Of a stretch of DNA of 45,058 nt, positions 24,362-33,100 are shown one piece after another. The position numbers and the translations under genes were made by a program. The stretch's first letter is position 1; every line of letters starts with the position of its first letter. The notes under the pieces were generated by a model. It had not been told where the DNA came from, did not search any database, and was given only the letters and a program-made list of their open reading frames with translations. The stretch is from CAZKNJ01 sp964554185 (GTDB taxonomy: Bacteria; 4484-113), in NCBI GenBank assembly GCA_964554185.1, contig CAZKNJ010000015.1, positions 1-45,058 of the forward strand, written 5' to 3'.

Positions 24362-24380
24362 CCGCGCGCGCTGCTATAAT
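24351..24380 (+). promoter_or_regulatory. bamA promoter
   Basis: TTGAGC (24351-24356), an 18-base spacer and an exact TATAAT (24375-24380) preceded by TGC, an extended -10. The -35 overlaps the last codons of the upstream gene. Confidence 0.7.
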
Positions 24381-24414
24381 ACCCGCGTCTTTATCTCACA
24401 TCCTGGAGGGAGGG

Positions 24415-26178
24415 ATGGGACCAATGCCCGTCGCCAACTTAGCGAAAATCACAGTTTTCGCGCTCGCACTGCTCATTCTGGAGATGACCGCTCCGGCTGC
24501 ACCGGTTTACGCCCAGGGGGTGGTGGTCAACAACATCCAGATAGTGGGCCTAAAGAATCTGGACCAGAGCATCGTGCTGGATGCGCTGACCATCAAGCCG
24601 GGGCAAGAGATCAGCGGCAACGTTCTCACCGAGTTGAATCGCAATTCCGAGCTGCTGTACGCCACCGGTTATTTCCAAGAGCCTCCACAGCTTTCGCTGG
24701 ACTACCTCGAAGGCATGACCATCCTGGTTATCGAGGTTCTGGAGAACCCGGTTTTCCGCGAGGTGAAGTTCAGCGGAAACACCATTTACTCCGACGAGGA
24801 GCTCCAGAAGTTCATCAGCCTCACTCCGGGGGAAGTCACCAACCTCCGGCGGTTGGAGGATGACATTGCAGTAGGAGTGCTGGGCAAATACTCCGAAGAT
24901 GGGTATGTCGGCGCGTACATCGTGGAGTTTGCCCTTAGCACCCTGGAGGATGATGCGGGCACGGTGTACGTCACCATCGGAGAAGGAGTGGTGGACGATA
25001 TCGTGTTCGAGGGCAACGAGAAGACCAAGGAATCGCTGCTGCGCATGGTGGTCGGCCGCCAGGTGAAGACCGGAGAGCTACTGGCCAAGAGCGGCGTTGA
25101 GAAGGCCCTGCAGGACCTCTACAACATGGGTATCTTTGAGCAGGTGGAGCCGACGATGGAACCCTCGGTGACCCCGGGCAACCTGGTTCTCAAGTTCGCC
25201 GTGACGGAGGCGCCCACCGGACAAGCGGGCATCGGCCTTGGCTACTCAACCGTCAACGGGTTACAGGGCACCGTCTCGTACAGCGAGCGCAACTTCCAGG
25301 GAAAGGGCAAAACCGTGTCCGCGATTGTGGTTTTCAGCAAGAACAATCCAGGCTACCAGGTGGACTACTCCGACCCGTACATGAGCGAGGATAACTTCTT
25401 CTCGGCGAGTGTGTACGACCTCAACTACCGCCAGCAGCGCAATCCCGGCTCGCCCATTGAGAGCGAAATCGACGTGACAAGCCTTGGCGGCAATGTTACC
25501 TGGGGGCAACACTTCAACACCGAGCTCTCCGGCACCATCGGGCTGGGCGTCACCGACTACGATTACGATGTAATAAAGGGCGACCCCTTCCACGACTACG
25601 GGCCGGAACGCCGCCGCCGCCTGGAGCAAACTGGCCAGACCCGCAGCGTAACGCTCGGGATGGTTCACGACACCCGCGATAACGTCTTCACCACGCATGA
25701 GGGCACCTACTTCGGGGGAAGCACCCAGATTGCCGGTTTCGGAGGGGACTTTGACTTCCGCAAGTATGTGCTGGACGGACGTGTGTTCATGCCACACATG
25801 GAGAAAAACACCTTCGCCTTGCGCGCCAAGGTCGGCATCGCCGAGGGCAACGTTCCCGTGTTCGAGGAGTTCCGGGTGGGCGGGGTGAACTCGGTGCGCG
25901 GGCGTCCGGAAGACGACCTGTTGGGCACCAAGATGCTGCAGCTTAACGCTGAATACCGCTTTCCGCTGGACAAGAAAAGGACCTTCACCGGTGTCGTCTT
26001 CACTGATTGGGCTTGGGTCGGAGAGAGCTTCTCGGAGACTGACGCCGCCCGCACTGCAGGCCTCGGCGTGCGATTCCGCGTGCCCGCCCTGGGTCTGGGC
26101 TCCATCCGGCTGGATATGGGGTGGGACCTGATCGACGGCGGCTCACGCGTCCACTTCGGCATCGGCGAGATGTTCTAA
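24415..26178 (+). CDS. bamA: Outer membrane protein assembly factor BamA (three POTRA domains)
   Basis: BamA inserts beta-barrel proteins into the outer membrane. The 587-residue protein has a signal peptide ending near VYAQ, three POTRA domains (about residues 36-110, 111-192 and 193-270; openings such as VVNNIQIVGLK, FREVKFSGN and VDDIVFEGN), and an Omp85 barrel with the conserved VRGR motif (VGGVNSVRGRPEDDLLG) and a C-terminal Phe (HFGIGEMF). Proteobacterial BamA has five POTRA domains, so this is a shorter form like that of cyanobacteria. An ATG at 24424 is an alternative start. It shows that the organism has an outer membrane. Confidence 0.94.
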   Translation: MGPMPVANLAKITVFALALLILEMTAPAAPVYAQGVVVNNIQIVGLKNLDQSIVLDALTIKPGQEISGNVLTELNRNSELLYATGYFQEPPQLSLDYLEGMTILVIEVLENPVFREVKFSGNTIYSDEELQKFISLTPGEVTNLRRLEDDIAVGVLGKYSEDGYVGAYIVEFALSTLEDDAGTVYVTIGEGVVDDIVFEGNEKTKESLLRMVVGRQVKTGELLAKSGVEKALQDLYNMGIFEQVEPTMEPSVTPGNLVLKFAVTEAPTGQAGIGLGYSTVNGLQGTVSYSERNFQGKGKTVSAIVVFSKNNPGYQVDYSDPYMSEDNFFSASVYDLNYRQQRNPGSPIESEIDVTSLGGNVTWGQHFNTELSGTIGLGVTDYDYDVIKGDPFHDYGPERRRRLEQTGQTRSVTLGMVHDTRDNVFTTHEGTYFGGSTQIAGFGGDFDFRKYVLDGRVFMPHMEKNTFALRAKVGIAEGNVPVFEEFRVGGVNSVRGRPEDDLLGTKMLQLNAEYRFPLDKKRTFTGVVFTDWAWVGESFSETDAARTAGLGVRFRVPALGLGSIRLDMGWDLIDGGSRVHFGIGEMF

Positions 26179-26202
26179 CTGCTCTGCTGGGAGTTTGCGA
26201 GT

Positions 26203-27537
26203 ATGCGGCTGATCTGCATTCCGCTGGCAGCGATTCTCTGCACGCTCACGGTCGGCTCCGCGCTGGCCGCGGAGACGGACGGCGCGGGATCTGCACGGGT
26301 AGAGATGGTTCAGCTGGATCTGGTCTGGGAGGACGTCGAGCCCAGCCGCAAAGTCGCGGAAGAAGTGCACGACGCGATTGCTCGCACGCTCGAACTGGCG
26401 CTGATGGAGCAGCTTGAGGGATCGGTCGCGCGCATTGAGGCAAACAAGGAGCAGATCACCGCTACCCTTAGCAGCGTCATTGATCTTGCCTTGAGCAAGC
26501 GCGGGATGAAGCTCGCAGATCTGAGTATAAGTCCCGGTGAAATCACACTTTGCCGCATAACCATCCAGCTCAGCGGGGACAAGATAAAGACCTTTGCCGT
26601 GGAGTTCCGCTTCCGCTCGGACACGCCGCTACTGCGCGACATCACCAGCGCCGACCGCACCGGTTTGGAGGCCGCGCTGGCAGAGGCCCTAGGAGGCACC
26701 CCGTATAGCGATGCTAGCTGGGTTGAGCGAATGGCGTTGAGTGAGGTGCGAGCCTGGTTGCAGAACCAGACAGGATACACCGACTTCGATCCACTGATTC
26801 TGGTGCTGCCGGCGGAAACTACCAGAGTCTACGTGACGCTGATGCCAAGGGACGGAGTGCTCGTAGTTGAGCGGCACTTTGTGAAGATACGCTCATCCAC
26901 GATGCTCAACCTACAAGTGAACGACGCAGGAGGCGTGGTCAGTGCGAACTTGCAGGCGCTCCACGGACTGCCGGTCAGCTTTGTGGAAGCAAAAGCGGAC
27001 TTGGTAGAGGGCTACCTTACTAGAGAGATCGAGTTCGCCAAGCCGCTGCAGATAATGGAGCCGGTTGCCAAGGCGGAGCTGTTCACCGTTAAAGAGGACA
27101 TATCGCTCATATATGATGTGGAATCCACGAGGTTTCGCCTGGGGGCGACCGGCCGGGTGGATATCAACCGCGAGGAGGGAGAGGCGCGGTTTGATTTTAC
27201 GGCAGGCGTGAGGCTGGGGCAGAGCGCGGATGCGTTCTTCCACGGCGTCTTCTACCCCGGGCAGTTTGAGCTGCGCCCGCAACTGGGACTGGCGGCGAGG
27301 AAGGAAGGATTTGCATTGCTGGAGGGGGGTTACGACTACAAGCTCAACAGCCCCTTCCTGCGGGGGCGGGTGAATATCGCTGAGGACTTCTATGTGTCCG
27401 GCGAGTATTACGTGAAGTCGCAGCTCAAGGACGAAAACGAATACGGTATTACTTACATTTTCCGCAATTACTACGAGTTTAAACTGATGACCGACTTCCG
27501 CGACGAGCTGTTTGCCTCGGTCGGGGTGAGAATATGA
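26203..27537 (+). CDS. Exported protein of unknown function between bamA and lpxD
   Basis: The 444-residue protein starts with a signal peptide (MRLICIPLAAILCTLTVGSALAAE). The N-terminal 80 residues are helical and charged, the middle is mixed alpha/beta, and the last 130 residues look like alternating beta strands with aromatic ends (YDYKLNSPFLRGRVNIAED, FYVSGEYYVKSQ), as in an outer membrane barrel. It ends in VGVRI. Its position between bamA and lpxD is where Skp (OmpH) is found in many diderms, but this protein is far longer and not recognisably Skp. A role in envelope assembly is plausible from context only. The lpxD start overlaps its stop as ATGA. Confidence 0.6.
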   Translation: MRLICIPLAAILCTLTVGSALAAETDGAGSARVEMVQLDLVWEDVEPSRKVAEEVHDAIARTLELALMEQLEGSVARIEANKEQITATLSSVIDLALSKRGMKLADLSISPGEITLCRITIQLSGDKIKTFAVEFRFRSDTPLLRDITSADRTGLEAALAEALGGTPYSDASWVERMALSEVRAWLQNQTGYTDFDPLILVLPAETTRVYVTLMPRDGVLVVERHFVKIRSSTMLNLQVNDAGGVVSANLQALHGLPVSFVEAKADLVEGYLTREIEFAKPLQIMEPVAKAELFTVKEDISLIYDVESTRFRLGATGRVDINREEGEARFDFTAGVRLGQSADAFFHGVFYPGQFELRPQLGLAARKEGFALLEGGYDYKLNSPFLRGRVNIAEDFYVSGEYYVKSQLKDENEYGITYIFRNYYEFKLMTDFRDELFASVGVRI

Positions 27538-28574
27538 GCGTGACACTTGCAGAGCTGGCTGAGATTGTGGGCGGGAAGCTCAAGGGCGACGGCATCCTGG
27601 CCATAGAGGGTGTGTGCAGCCTGGAGCACCCGAAGGACAGGTGCATCGCCTTTGCCGAGTCAGCCGGCCTGATTCCGAAAGACGGGGCGGCACGCCCGGC
27701 AGCCGTGATAATTACCGAGCATCTATCCGGTTCGTTTGCGGACGCTATCATTGCCGAGAACCCGCGGCTTGCGTTCGTGCAGGTGATTGAGCACTTCCTC
27801 GCGCAAGAACCGCGGCCTAAGCCCGCAGTCAGTCCGCTGGCATCAGTGAGCCCCAAGGCCAGTCTCGGGAGCGATGTGAGCGTCGGTGAGTTCGCGGTCG
27901 TATGCGCCGGTGCCTCCATCGGCGACGGCGTGCGCATCGACGCCAACTGCTTCATCGGCGAAAGCGCGACCATTGGCGCGAAGACACGGTTGCATCCCGG
28001 CGTGAAGGTGCTGGAGCGTTGCGTAATCGGAGAACACTGCATCATCAACGCGGGCACGGTCATCGGCGCGGAGGGTTACGGCTTTGTCTCCACCGCCGAG
28101 GGCCACCGCAAGTTCCCCCAGCTCGGGCGGGTGGTGGTGGGCGACGATGTGGAAATCGGCGCGTGCTGCACCATTGACCGCGCGGCGCTGGATGAAACGC
28201 GCATCGGGCGCGGCTGCAAGATAGACAACCTAGTGCAGATTGCTCATAACGTGCACGTGGGCGAGCATACGCTGATTGCCGCCCAGTGTGGCATCGCGGG
28301 ACGCGCCCGAATCGGCTCGTGGTGCGTTATCGGTGGGCAGGTAGGCATCCAAGGCGGTATCGAGGTCGGCGACCGCTGCGTCATCGCCGGCCAGAGCGGG
28401 GTCTTCGGCTCGCTGCCGGCGGGCAGCAAGGTCTCGGGCTATCCGGCCAAGCCGCACCAGCAAGCCATGAGGGTGCTGGCGCTCACGCAGAAGCTACCGG
28501 AACTCACGGAGAAGCTCAAGGCGCTGGAAGAAGAACTGCGTGAGCTCAAGCGCAAGGGCAAAGGGAAAAGCTAG
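27534..28574 (+). CDS. lpxD: UDP-3-O-(acyl)glucosamine N-acyltransferase
   Basis: LpxD adds the second acyl chain in lipid A synthesis. The 346-residue protein has the N-terminal uridine-binding domain (VTLAELAEIVGGKLKGDG), a long left-handed beta helix built of hexapeptide repeats with the catalytic His context IAHNVHVGEHTLIAAQ, GIAGRARIGSWCVIGGQVG, and the conserved GYPAKPHQQAMR near the end, then a charged helical tail. It is coupled by ATGA to the unknown exported gene upstream. It implies LPS or a related lipid A. Its TAG is in a CTAG shared with the convergent HD gene. Confidence 0.95.
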   Translation: MSVTLAELAEIVGGKLKGDGILAIEGVCSLEHPKDRCIAFAESAGLIPKDGAARPAAVIITEHLSGSFADAIIAENPRLAFVQVIEHFLAQEPRPKPAVSPLASVSPKASLGSDVSVGEFAVVCAGASIGDGVRIDANCFIGESATIGAKTRLHPGVKVLERCVIGEHCIINAGTVIGAEGYGFVSTAEGHRKFPQLGRVVVGDDVEIGACCTIDRAALDETRIGRGCKIDNLVQIAHNVHVGEHTLIAAQCGIAGRARIGSWCVIGGQVGIQGGIEVGDRCVIAGQSGVFGSLPAGSKVSGYPAKPHQQAMRVLALTQKLPELTEKLKALEEELRELKRKGKGKS

Positions 28575-29272
28575 CTCAGCAGCGTCCCGTTAATCACCAA
28601 GCGGAATTGCGCTCCCAGATACTCCGCCGCCTCCCGGCTGACCACCATGCGGCTAGTGAATATCTCGAAATACTCCATGAGTGTGGCGATCTCCGTGTCA
28701 ATCGTCAGGTTCAGAGTTATCGTCTTCTCAGTCGAGTCGATTTCTAGCGAAGCCTCTACGCATGCGTAGTTCACATCGTCGTGAATGTCCTCCAACTCCG
28801 GTTGGTAATCACGCACGCGCGAGCGATGAACGTCTGCCTTGTCGGCAATGATGAGCGCGGCGTTCACCGCGTTGAACGGAACACCACCCTCTTCTTCGTG
28901 GTTGCCGATAGCACCAAGAATAGTGCCAACTTGATGTGCATCCAATCCGAAGCGCATCATAATGGGGTGAGCCAATACTGCGCCTATCTGGGGATGAACC
29001 TCGCGGGACACTAGATTGCCGATGTCATGCAGCAGCCCGGCAATCCTCGCGCTTTCCACCTCGTCTTCGGGAAAGCCCAAGGTCTGCAGTATCCTGCCGG
29101 CGTTCTCCGCCACCAGTGATACATGGCGGAAACCGTGCTCGGTATAGCCGATTGAGGCCATGGCCTCGTCAGCCAGCTCCACATACTCGCGAACCTGCGT
29201 ATCGGCCAAGAGCTTCTCGTAGGTCCCCTCAAGTCCGTCTCCCTTCTTCTCAACGCGGTAGTTGGCGGTCAT
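28571..29272 (-). CDS. HD-domain phosphohydrolase
   Basis: The 233-residue protein holds an intact HD domain: His50 in FRHVSLVAENAGRIL, His82-Asp83 in LLHDIGN, His125 in GNHEEEGG and Asp144 in IIADKAD, so metal-dependent phosphohydrolase activity on a nucleotide or phosphoester is expected. The last 80 residues form a separate alpha/beta region (LEIDSTEKTITLNLTIDTEI). The substrate is unknown. It is the second gene of a transcript with divIVA, 15 bases below it, with AGAGGAGG ten bases from its ATG. Such proteins occur widely in Firmicutes and related phyla. Its stop codon overlaps that of lpxD. Confidence 0.8.
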   Translation of the reverse strand: MTANYRVEKKGDGLEGTYEKLLADTQVREYVELADEAMASIGYTEHGFRHVSLVAENAGRILQTLGFPEDEVESARIAGLLHDIGNLVSREVHPQIGAVLAHPIMMRFGLDAHQVGTILGAIGNHEEEGGVPFNAVNAALIIADKADVHRSRVRDYQPELEDIHDDVNYACVEASLEIDSTEKTITLNLTIDTEIATLMEYFEIFTSRMVVSREAAEYLGAQFRLVINGTLLS

Positions 29273-29287
29273 GCGCAGTTGCCTCCT

Positions 29288-29833
29288 CTATCGTGCTTCT
29301 TCATCAGGAAACACGACTTCGTCCTTTGTTTGGGTTGTGCGCGGATTACCCGGCGCGGCAGCATCGCTGCGCTCAGAGGAGGCTGGGCCGGCGCTGCCGA
29401 CGGTGTCCGCAGCTCGCTGGAGTTCCGGACGCTGGGCCTCCAGTCGGTCAAGAAAAGCGCGCAGCAGCACGTGGAACTCAAACTCAAAGCGCTCACGGTC
29501 TGCTCGTAGCTGCGCGTAGTCCGCGCTCACCTGCACAGATTTGAGCTGGGCCTCTTTGATGATATTCTCCGCTTCGTGATGAGCCGCCGCAACTATCTCA
29601 TCGTGGCTTTTCTGCGCCAGGACTATGCTGCTTTTCAGCGTATCTTCATTCGCCCGGTGAAGCTCAATCGCTGCGTCAGCTTCGGCAACGCGCTTTTTCA
29701 GGTTCTCCAATTCCTCCACATGGGATTGGAGAGTGGCCAGCACCTCGTCCACGAACTCGTCCACTTCGGCCCGGCTGTAACCGAATAGGCTGGAACCGAA
29801 CTTAGTCCTTTCAACGTCGTTTATAGTGAGCAT
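29288..29833 (-). CDS. divIVA: DivIVA-domain protein
   Basis: The 181-residue protein starts MLTINDVERTKFGSSLFGYS followed by RAEVDEFVDEV, the DivIVA membrane-curvature-binding segment with the typical FGYSRAEVDEF signature, and continues as a long coiled coil rich in Glu, Ala and Lys. DivIVA marks poles and septa and recruits division or growth proteins in Gram-positive bacteria. Here it is found beside lipid A and BamA genes, so the host is a diderm with a DivIVA-based system. The C-terminal 45 residues are acidic and disordered. Confidence 0.88.
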   Translation of the reverse strand: MLTINDVERTKFGSSLFGYSRAEVDEFVDEVLATLQSHVEELENLKKRVAEADAAIELHRANEDTLKSSIVLAQKSHDEIVAAAHHEAENIIKEAQLKSVQVSADYAQLRADRERFEFEFHVLLRAFLDRLEAQRPELQRAADTVGSAGPASSERSDAAAPGNPRTTQTKDEVVFPDEEAR

Positions 29834-29862
29834 ATCCCCGTTCCTTGCACCGGATTGCGCTG

Positions 29863-29868
29863 ATTATA
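29863..29868 (-). promoter_or_regulatory. -10 element of the divIVA-HD operon
   Basis: Exact TATAAT on the minus strand followed by CAGCGC, the same nine-base TATAATCAG string as before two other minus-strand genes. No good -35. Confidence 0.5.
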
Positions 29869-29920
29869 CCCGAAGGCCGCACGCGTTCACCTGGTGCTAG
29901 CTTAGGAGGCTTCCGCCAGC

Positions 29921-30076
29921 ATGTATAGCGCGCCGCAAACAAGCTGTGCGCGATTTCACAAATGCGCCCGAATGAGGTTCCCGACCGGGCCGGTTGTGGT
30001 ATTATTGGGCTGCGAAATCGTTTCGCGGTCCATTGACCCCGCTAACCTCTTGCACCTCGGGCCGACACGACGGTGA
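29921..30076 (+). CDS. Possible small ORF (51 codons) upstream of PFOR
   Basis: An ATG with AGGAGG eleven bases upstream opens a 51-codon frame (MYSAPQTSCARF..., ending HLGPTRR) whose TGA falls in the loop of the first leader hairpin. The composition is Cys and Arg rich with a short hydrophobic patch (GPVVVLLG). It might be a leader peptide, but the PFOR -10 element lies inside it, so an upstream promoter would be needed. Weakly supported. Confidence 0.2.
   Translation: MYSAPQTSCARFHKCARMRFPTGPVVVLLGCEIVSRSIDPANLLHLGPTRR
29997..30005 (+). promoter_or_regulatory. Extended -10 promoter of the PFOR gene
   Basis: TGG followed by TATTAT (30000-30005), an extended -10; no good -35. Predicted transcription starts near 30012. 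Confidence 0.45.
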
Positions 30077-30139
30077 CCGCCGTGCGTGTCCTGGGCGCCG
30101 GGTCTGGCGGAGGCCAGGGCTTAGGCCCGCCTGCCGGGC
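30064..30139 (+). promoter_or_regulatory. Structured PFOR leader with three tandem hairpins
   Basis: Three stems follow each other. 30064-30073 pairs with 30080-30090 as ten base pairs with one bulged G (84) and a six-base loop. 30104-30108 pairs with 30113-30117 (CTGGC/GCCAG, four-base loop). 30125-30129 pairs with 30135-30139 (GCCCG/CGGGC, five-base loop). A ribosome site AGGAGG at 30155-30160 follows. It does not match any riboswitch I know, so it is a candidate RNA regulator only. Confidence 0.4.
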
Positions 30140-30168
30140 TATCAAGGGCAAATCAGGAGGACTGCTAA

Positions 30169-33100
30169 ATGCCAAAGAAGTTTGTTTCTATTGACGGCAA
30201 CACGGCCGCCGCGTACACGGCCCATGCCACTAATGAGGTGATCGCAATCTACCCCATCACGCCGTCATCGGTGATGGGTGAGCTGGCCGACGAGTACTCA
30301 GCGCACGGGCGCAAGAACATCTGGGGACAGATACCGCGCGTGGTGGAGCTCCAATCCGAGGGCGGCGCTTCCGGCGCCATTCACGGGGCGCTGACCGGTG
30401 GCGCGCTTGCTACCACGTTCACCGCCTCGCAAGGCTTACTGCTGATGATTCCAAACATGTTTAAGATCTCGGGCGAGCTGGCGCCGACGGTTTTCCACAT
30501 CTCGGCGCGTTCGGTTTCCTGCCAAGCGCTCTCCATCTTCGGCGACCATTCGGACATCATGTGCGCCCGCTCCGCCGGTTTTGGGATGGTGCTTTCCGGC
30601 AGCCCGCAGGAGGTTACGGACAACGCGCTGGTGGCTCAGGCGGCCACGTTGAAAAGTCGCGTGCCGTTCCTTCATGCGTTTGACGGCTTCCGCACTTCGC
30701 ACGAGATTCAGAAAATCGAAGAAATCCCATACGATGTGATGGCGAAGATGCTGGACGAAGAGGATATCGTCGCAATACGCTCTCGTGCGCTGCGCCCGGA
30801 GAATCCAACGATGCGCGGCACCGCGCAAAACCCCGACCTGTACTTCCAGGGGCGTGAAGCTGTCAATGCTTTCTACGAAAAATGCCCGGACATCTTCCAG
30901 GCGGCGTACGACCGCTTCGCCAAGCTAACAGGCCGGCAGTACAAGCTATTTGACTACTATGGCGCTCCAGACGCGGAAGTAGTTGTGGTTATCATGGGTA
31001 GCGGTGCGGAAGCAGCCGAGGAAGCCACCATCTATATGCACGAGCAGGAGTGCAAGAAGTGCGCGCTACTTAAAGTTCGTCTTTACCGCCCATTCTCCAC
31101 CAAGCACTTCCTGGCAGCGTTGCCGCCAACCGTGAAGACGGTGGTGGCAATGGACCGCACCAAGGAACCCGGCAGCGACGGCGAGCCACTCTACTTGGAC
31201 GTGCGCTCGGCCTGCGTGGATGGTACCCGCGAGGGTAAGTTCAAGGAAATGCCGCTAGTCATCGGCGGCCGCTACGGATTGAGCTCCAAGGAGTTCACGC
31301 CCGCGATGGTGAAGGCAGTGTTCAAGCATGCCTGGAGCAAGAAGCCGTTCAACGGCTTCACCGTCGGTATACACGACGATGTGTCGCACCTGTCGCTGGA
31401 CTTCTCCGAGGAAATCGACTCGGAGCACCCCTCAACCTATCGCGCCAAGTTCTACGGTTTGGGCTCCGACGGCACCGTTGGTGCCAGCAAGAACACAATC
31501 AAGGTTTTTGGCGAAAATACGGATAAGTACGTCCAGGGCTACTTCGTATACGACAGCAAGAAGGCCGGCGGCGTGACTTGTTCCCACCTACGCTTCTCGG
31601 ACAAACCCATCAAGAGCACCTATCTCATCTCTAAGCCAGACTTCGTTGCGGTGCACGCGGAGAGCTTCCTGGGGCGCATTGACGTGCTCAAGGGTATCAA
31701 AGAGGGCGGCACGGTTCTGATCAACACTTACACCCCACCTGAAAAACTCTTTAACAGCTTGCCCCGCCGCGAGCAGGAGACTATCCTCAAGAAGAAGCTG
31801 AAGCTCTACGCTATTAACGCCTACGAGATCGCCATAAAGCTGGGTATTCCCGGCCGCATCAACACGACGATGCAGGCAGCGTTCTTCAGGGTCTCCGGAG
31901 TGCTGCCGGATGATGTATACACCAAAGCGATTGAGGGTGCCATCACCAAATCCTATTCAAGCAAGGGCAAGGAAGTGGTGGAGATGAACATCAAGGCCTT
32001 CCGCCAGGGCAAGGATATGGTGGTGGAAGCGCCCATTCCCGACAAGATCACGGTCTCCGGACCGGAAGTGGAGCGGCTTCACATTGATGTGGAGGAGGTC
32101 CGGGCATTCTACGACGAAGTCCTGGACCCGGTGGGCCGCCAGGAAGGAGACAGTGTGCCGGTTTCCCGCATGCCCGCGGACGGCGCCTTCCCCACCGCCA
32201 CCTCGCAGTATGAGAAGCGCTCAATCGCGACGCACCTACCGGTGTGGAACCCGGAGTTCTGCATCCAGTGCAACCTATGCTCGTTTGTCTGTCCCCATGC
32301 GGCCATCAGACCGAAAATCCACCGGAAGTCGGATATCAAACTCTCGGCGGATGTGTACATTACGGTTGCCTACAAGGACAAACAGGCGGACGACGGAGAC
32401 GTATTCCACATTCAGGTGTTCCCCGAAGACTGCACGGGCTGTCAGGCTTGCGCCGTCGCTTGCCCCGGCGAGGAGAAGGTCGGCAAGGAGAAAACCGGCC
32501 GCAAGGCGCTAGAGATGGCGCTGAAGAGCGACGTGATTGACGGGCTTAAGGTCTCCCTAGATGAGTTCTTGCGGCAGCCGGAAACCGATGCCAAGTTCAT
32601 CAAGATTCACACTTACAAAGGCAGCCAGTTCAAGCGCCCACTGCTGGAGTTCAGCGGCGCCTGCGCCGGCTGCGGCGAGACTCCCTACAATAAGCTCACA
32701 ACCCAGCTGTTCGGCGACCGGATGATGCAGGCCAACGCCACCGGCTGCTCGTCCATCTGGGGCGGCACCGCGCCCACTTCGCCTTACTGCGTAAACGAGA
32801 AGGGACGCGGCCCGGCCTGGAGCAGCTCTCTGTTTGAGGACAATGCCGAGTTCGGCTTCGGCATGCGGCTGGCGGTGAACGCGCTGCACCAGAAGGCTTA
32901 TGACATGCGTGCGAAGCTGCTGGCCGACGGCGGCCTGCCCGGGGATATTAAAGACCGGCTGGCTAAACTGCACGATCTGGCCGAGCAGGCGGAGAGTACC
33001 GAGGCGATTGAGGCCAACCAGGAACTGACCACGGAAATCGCCGCCATCATTGACAAGGGCAACAGCAAGCTGACTCCGACGCTGGCGTATCTACGGGAGA

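Larger units (their letters stand above)
29834..30168. other. Divergent intergenic region between divIVA and the PFOR gene
   Basis: This is the longest non-coding stretch of the window (335 bases). It contains the divIVA -10 element on the minus strand, a possible 51-codon open frame on the plus strand, the PFOR -10 element, and a roughly 160-base leader with three hairpins. Between 29870 and 29900 I see nothing notable. Confidence 0.6.

Noticed and set aside
30006..30168. Known riboswitch in the PFOR leader
   Set aside because: The hairpins do not match conserved cores I know (TPP, cobalamin, SAM, glycine, FMN, c-di-GMP), so it is listed only as an unclassified structured leader.
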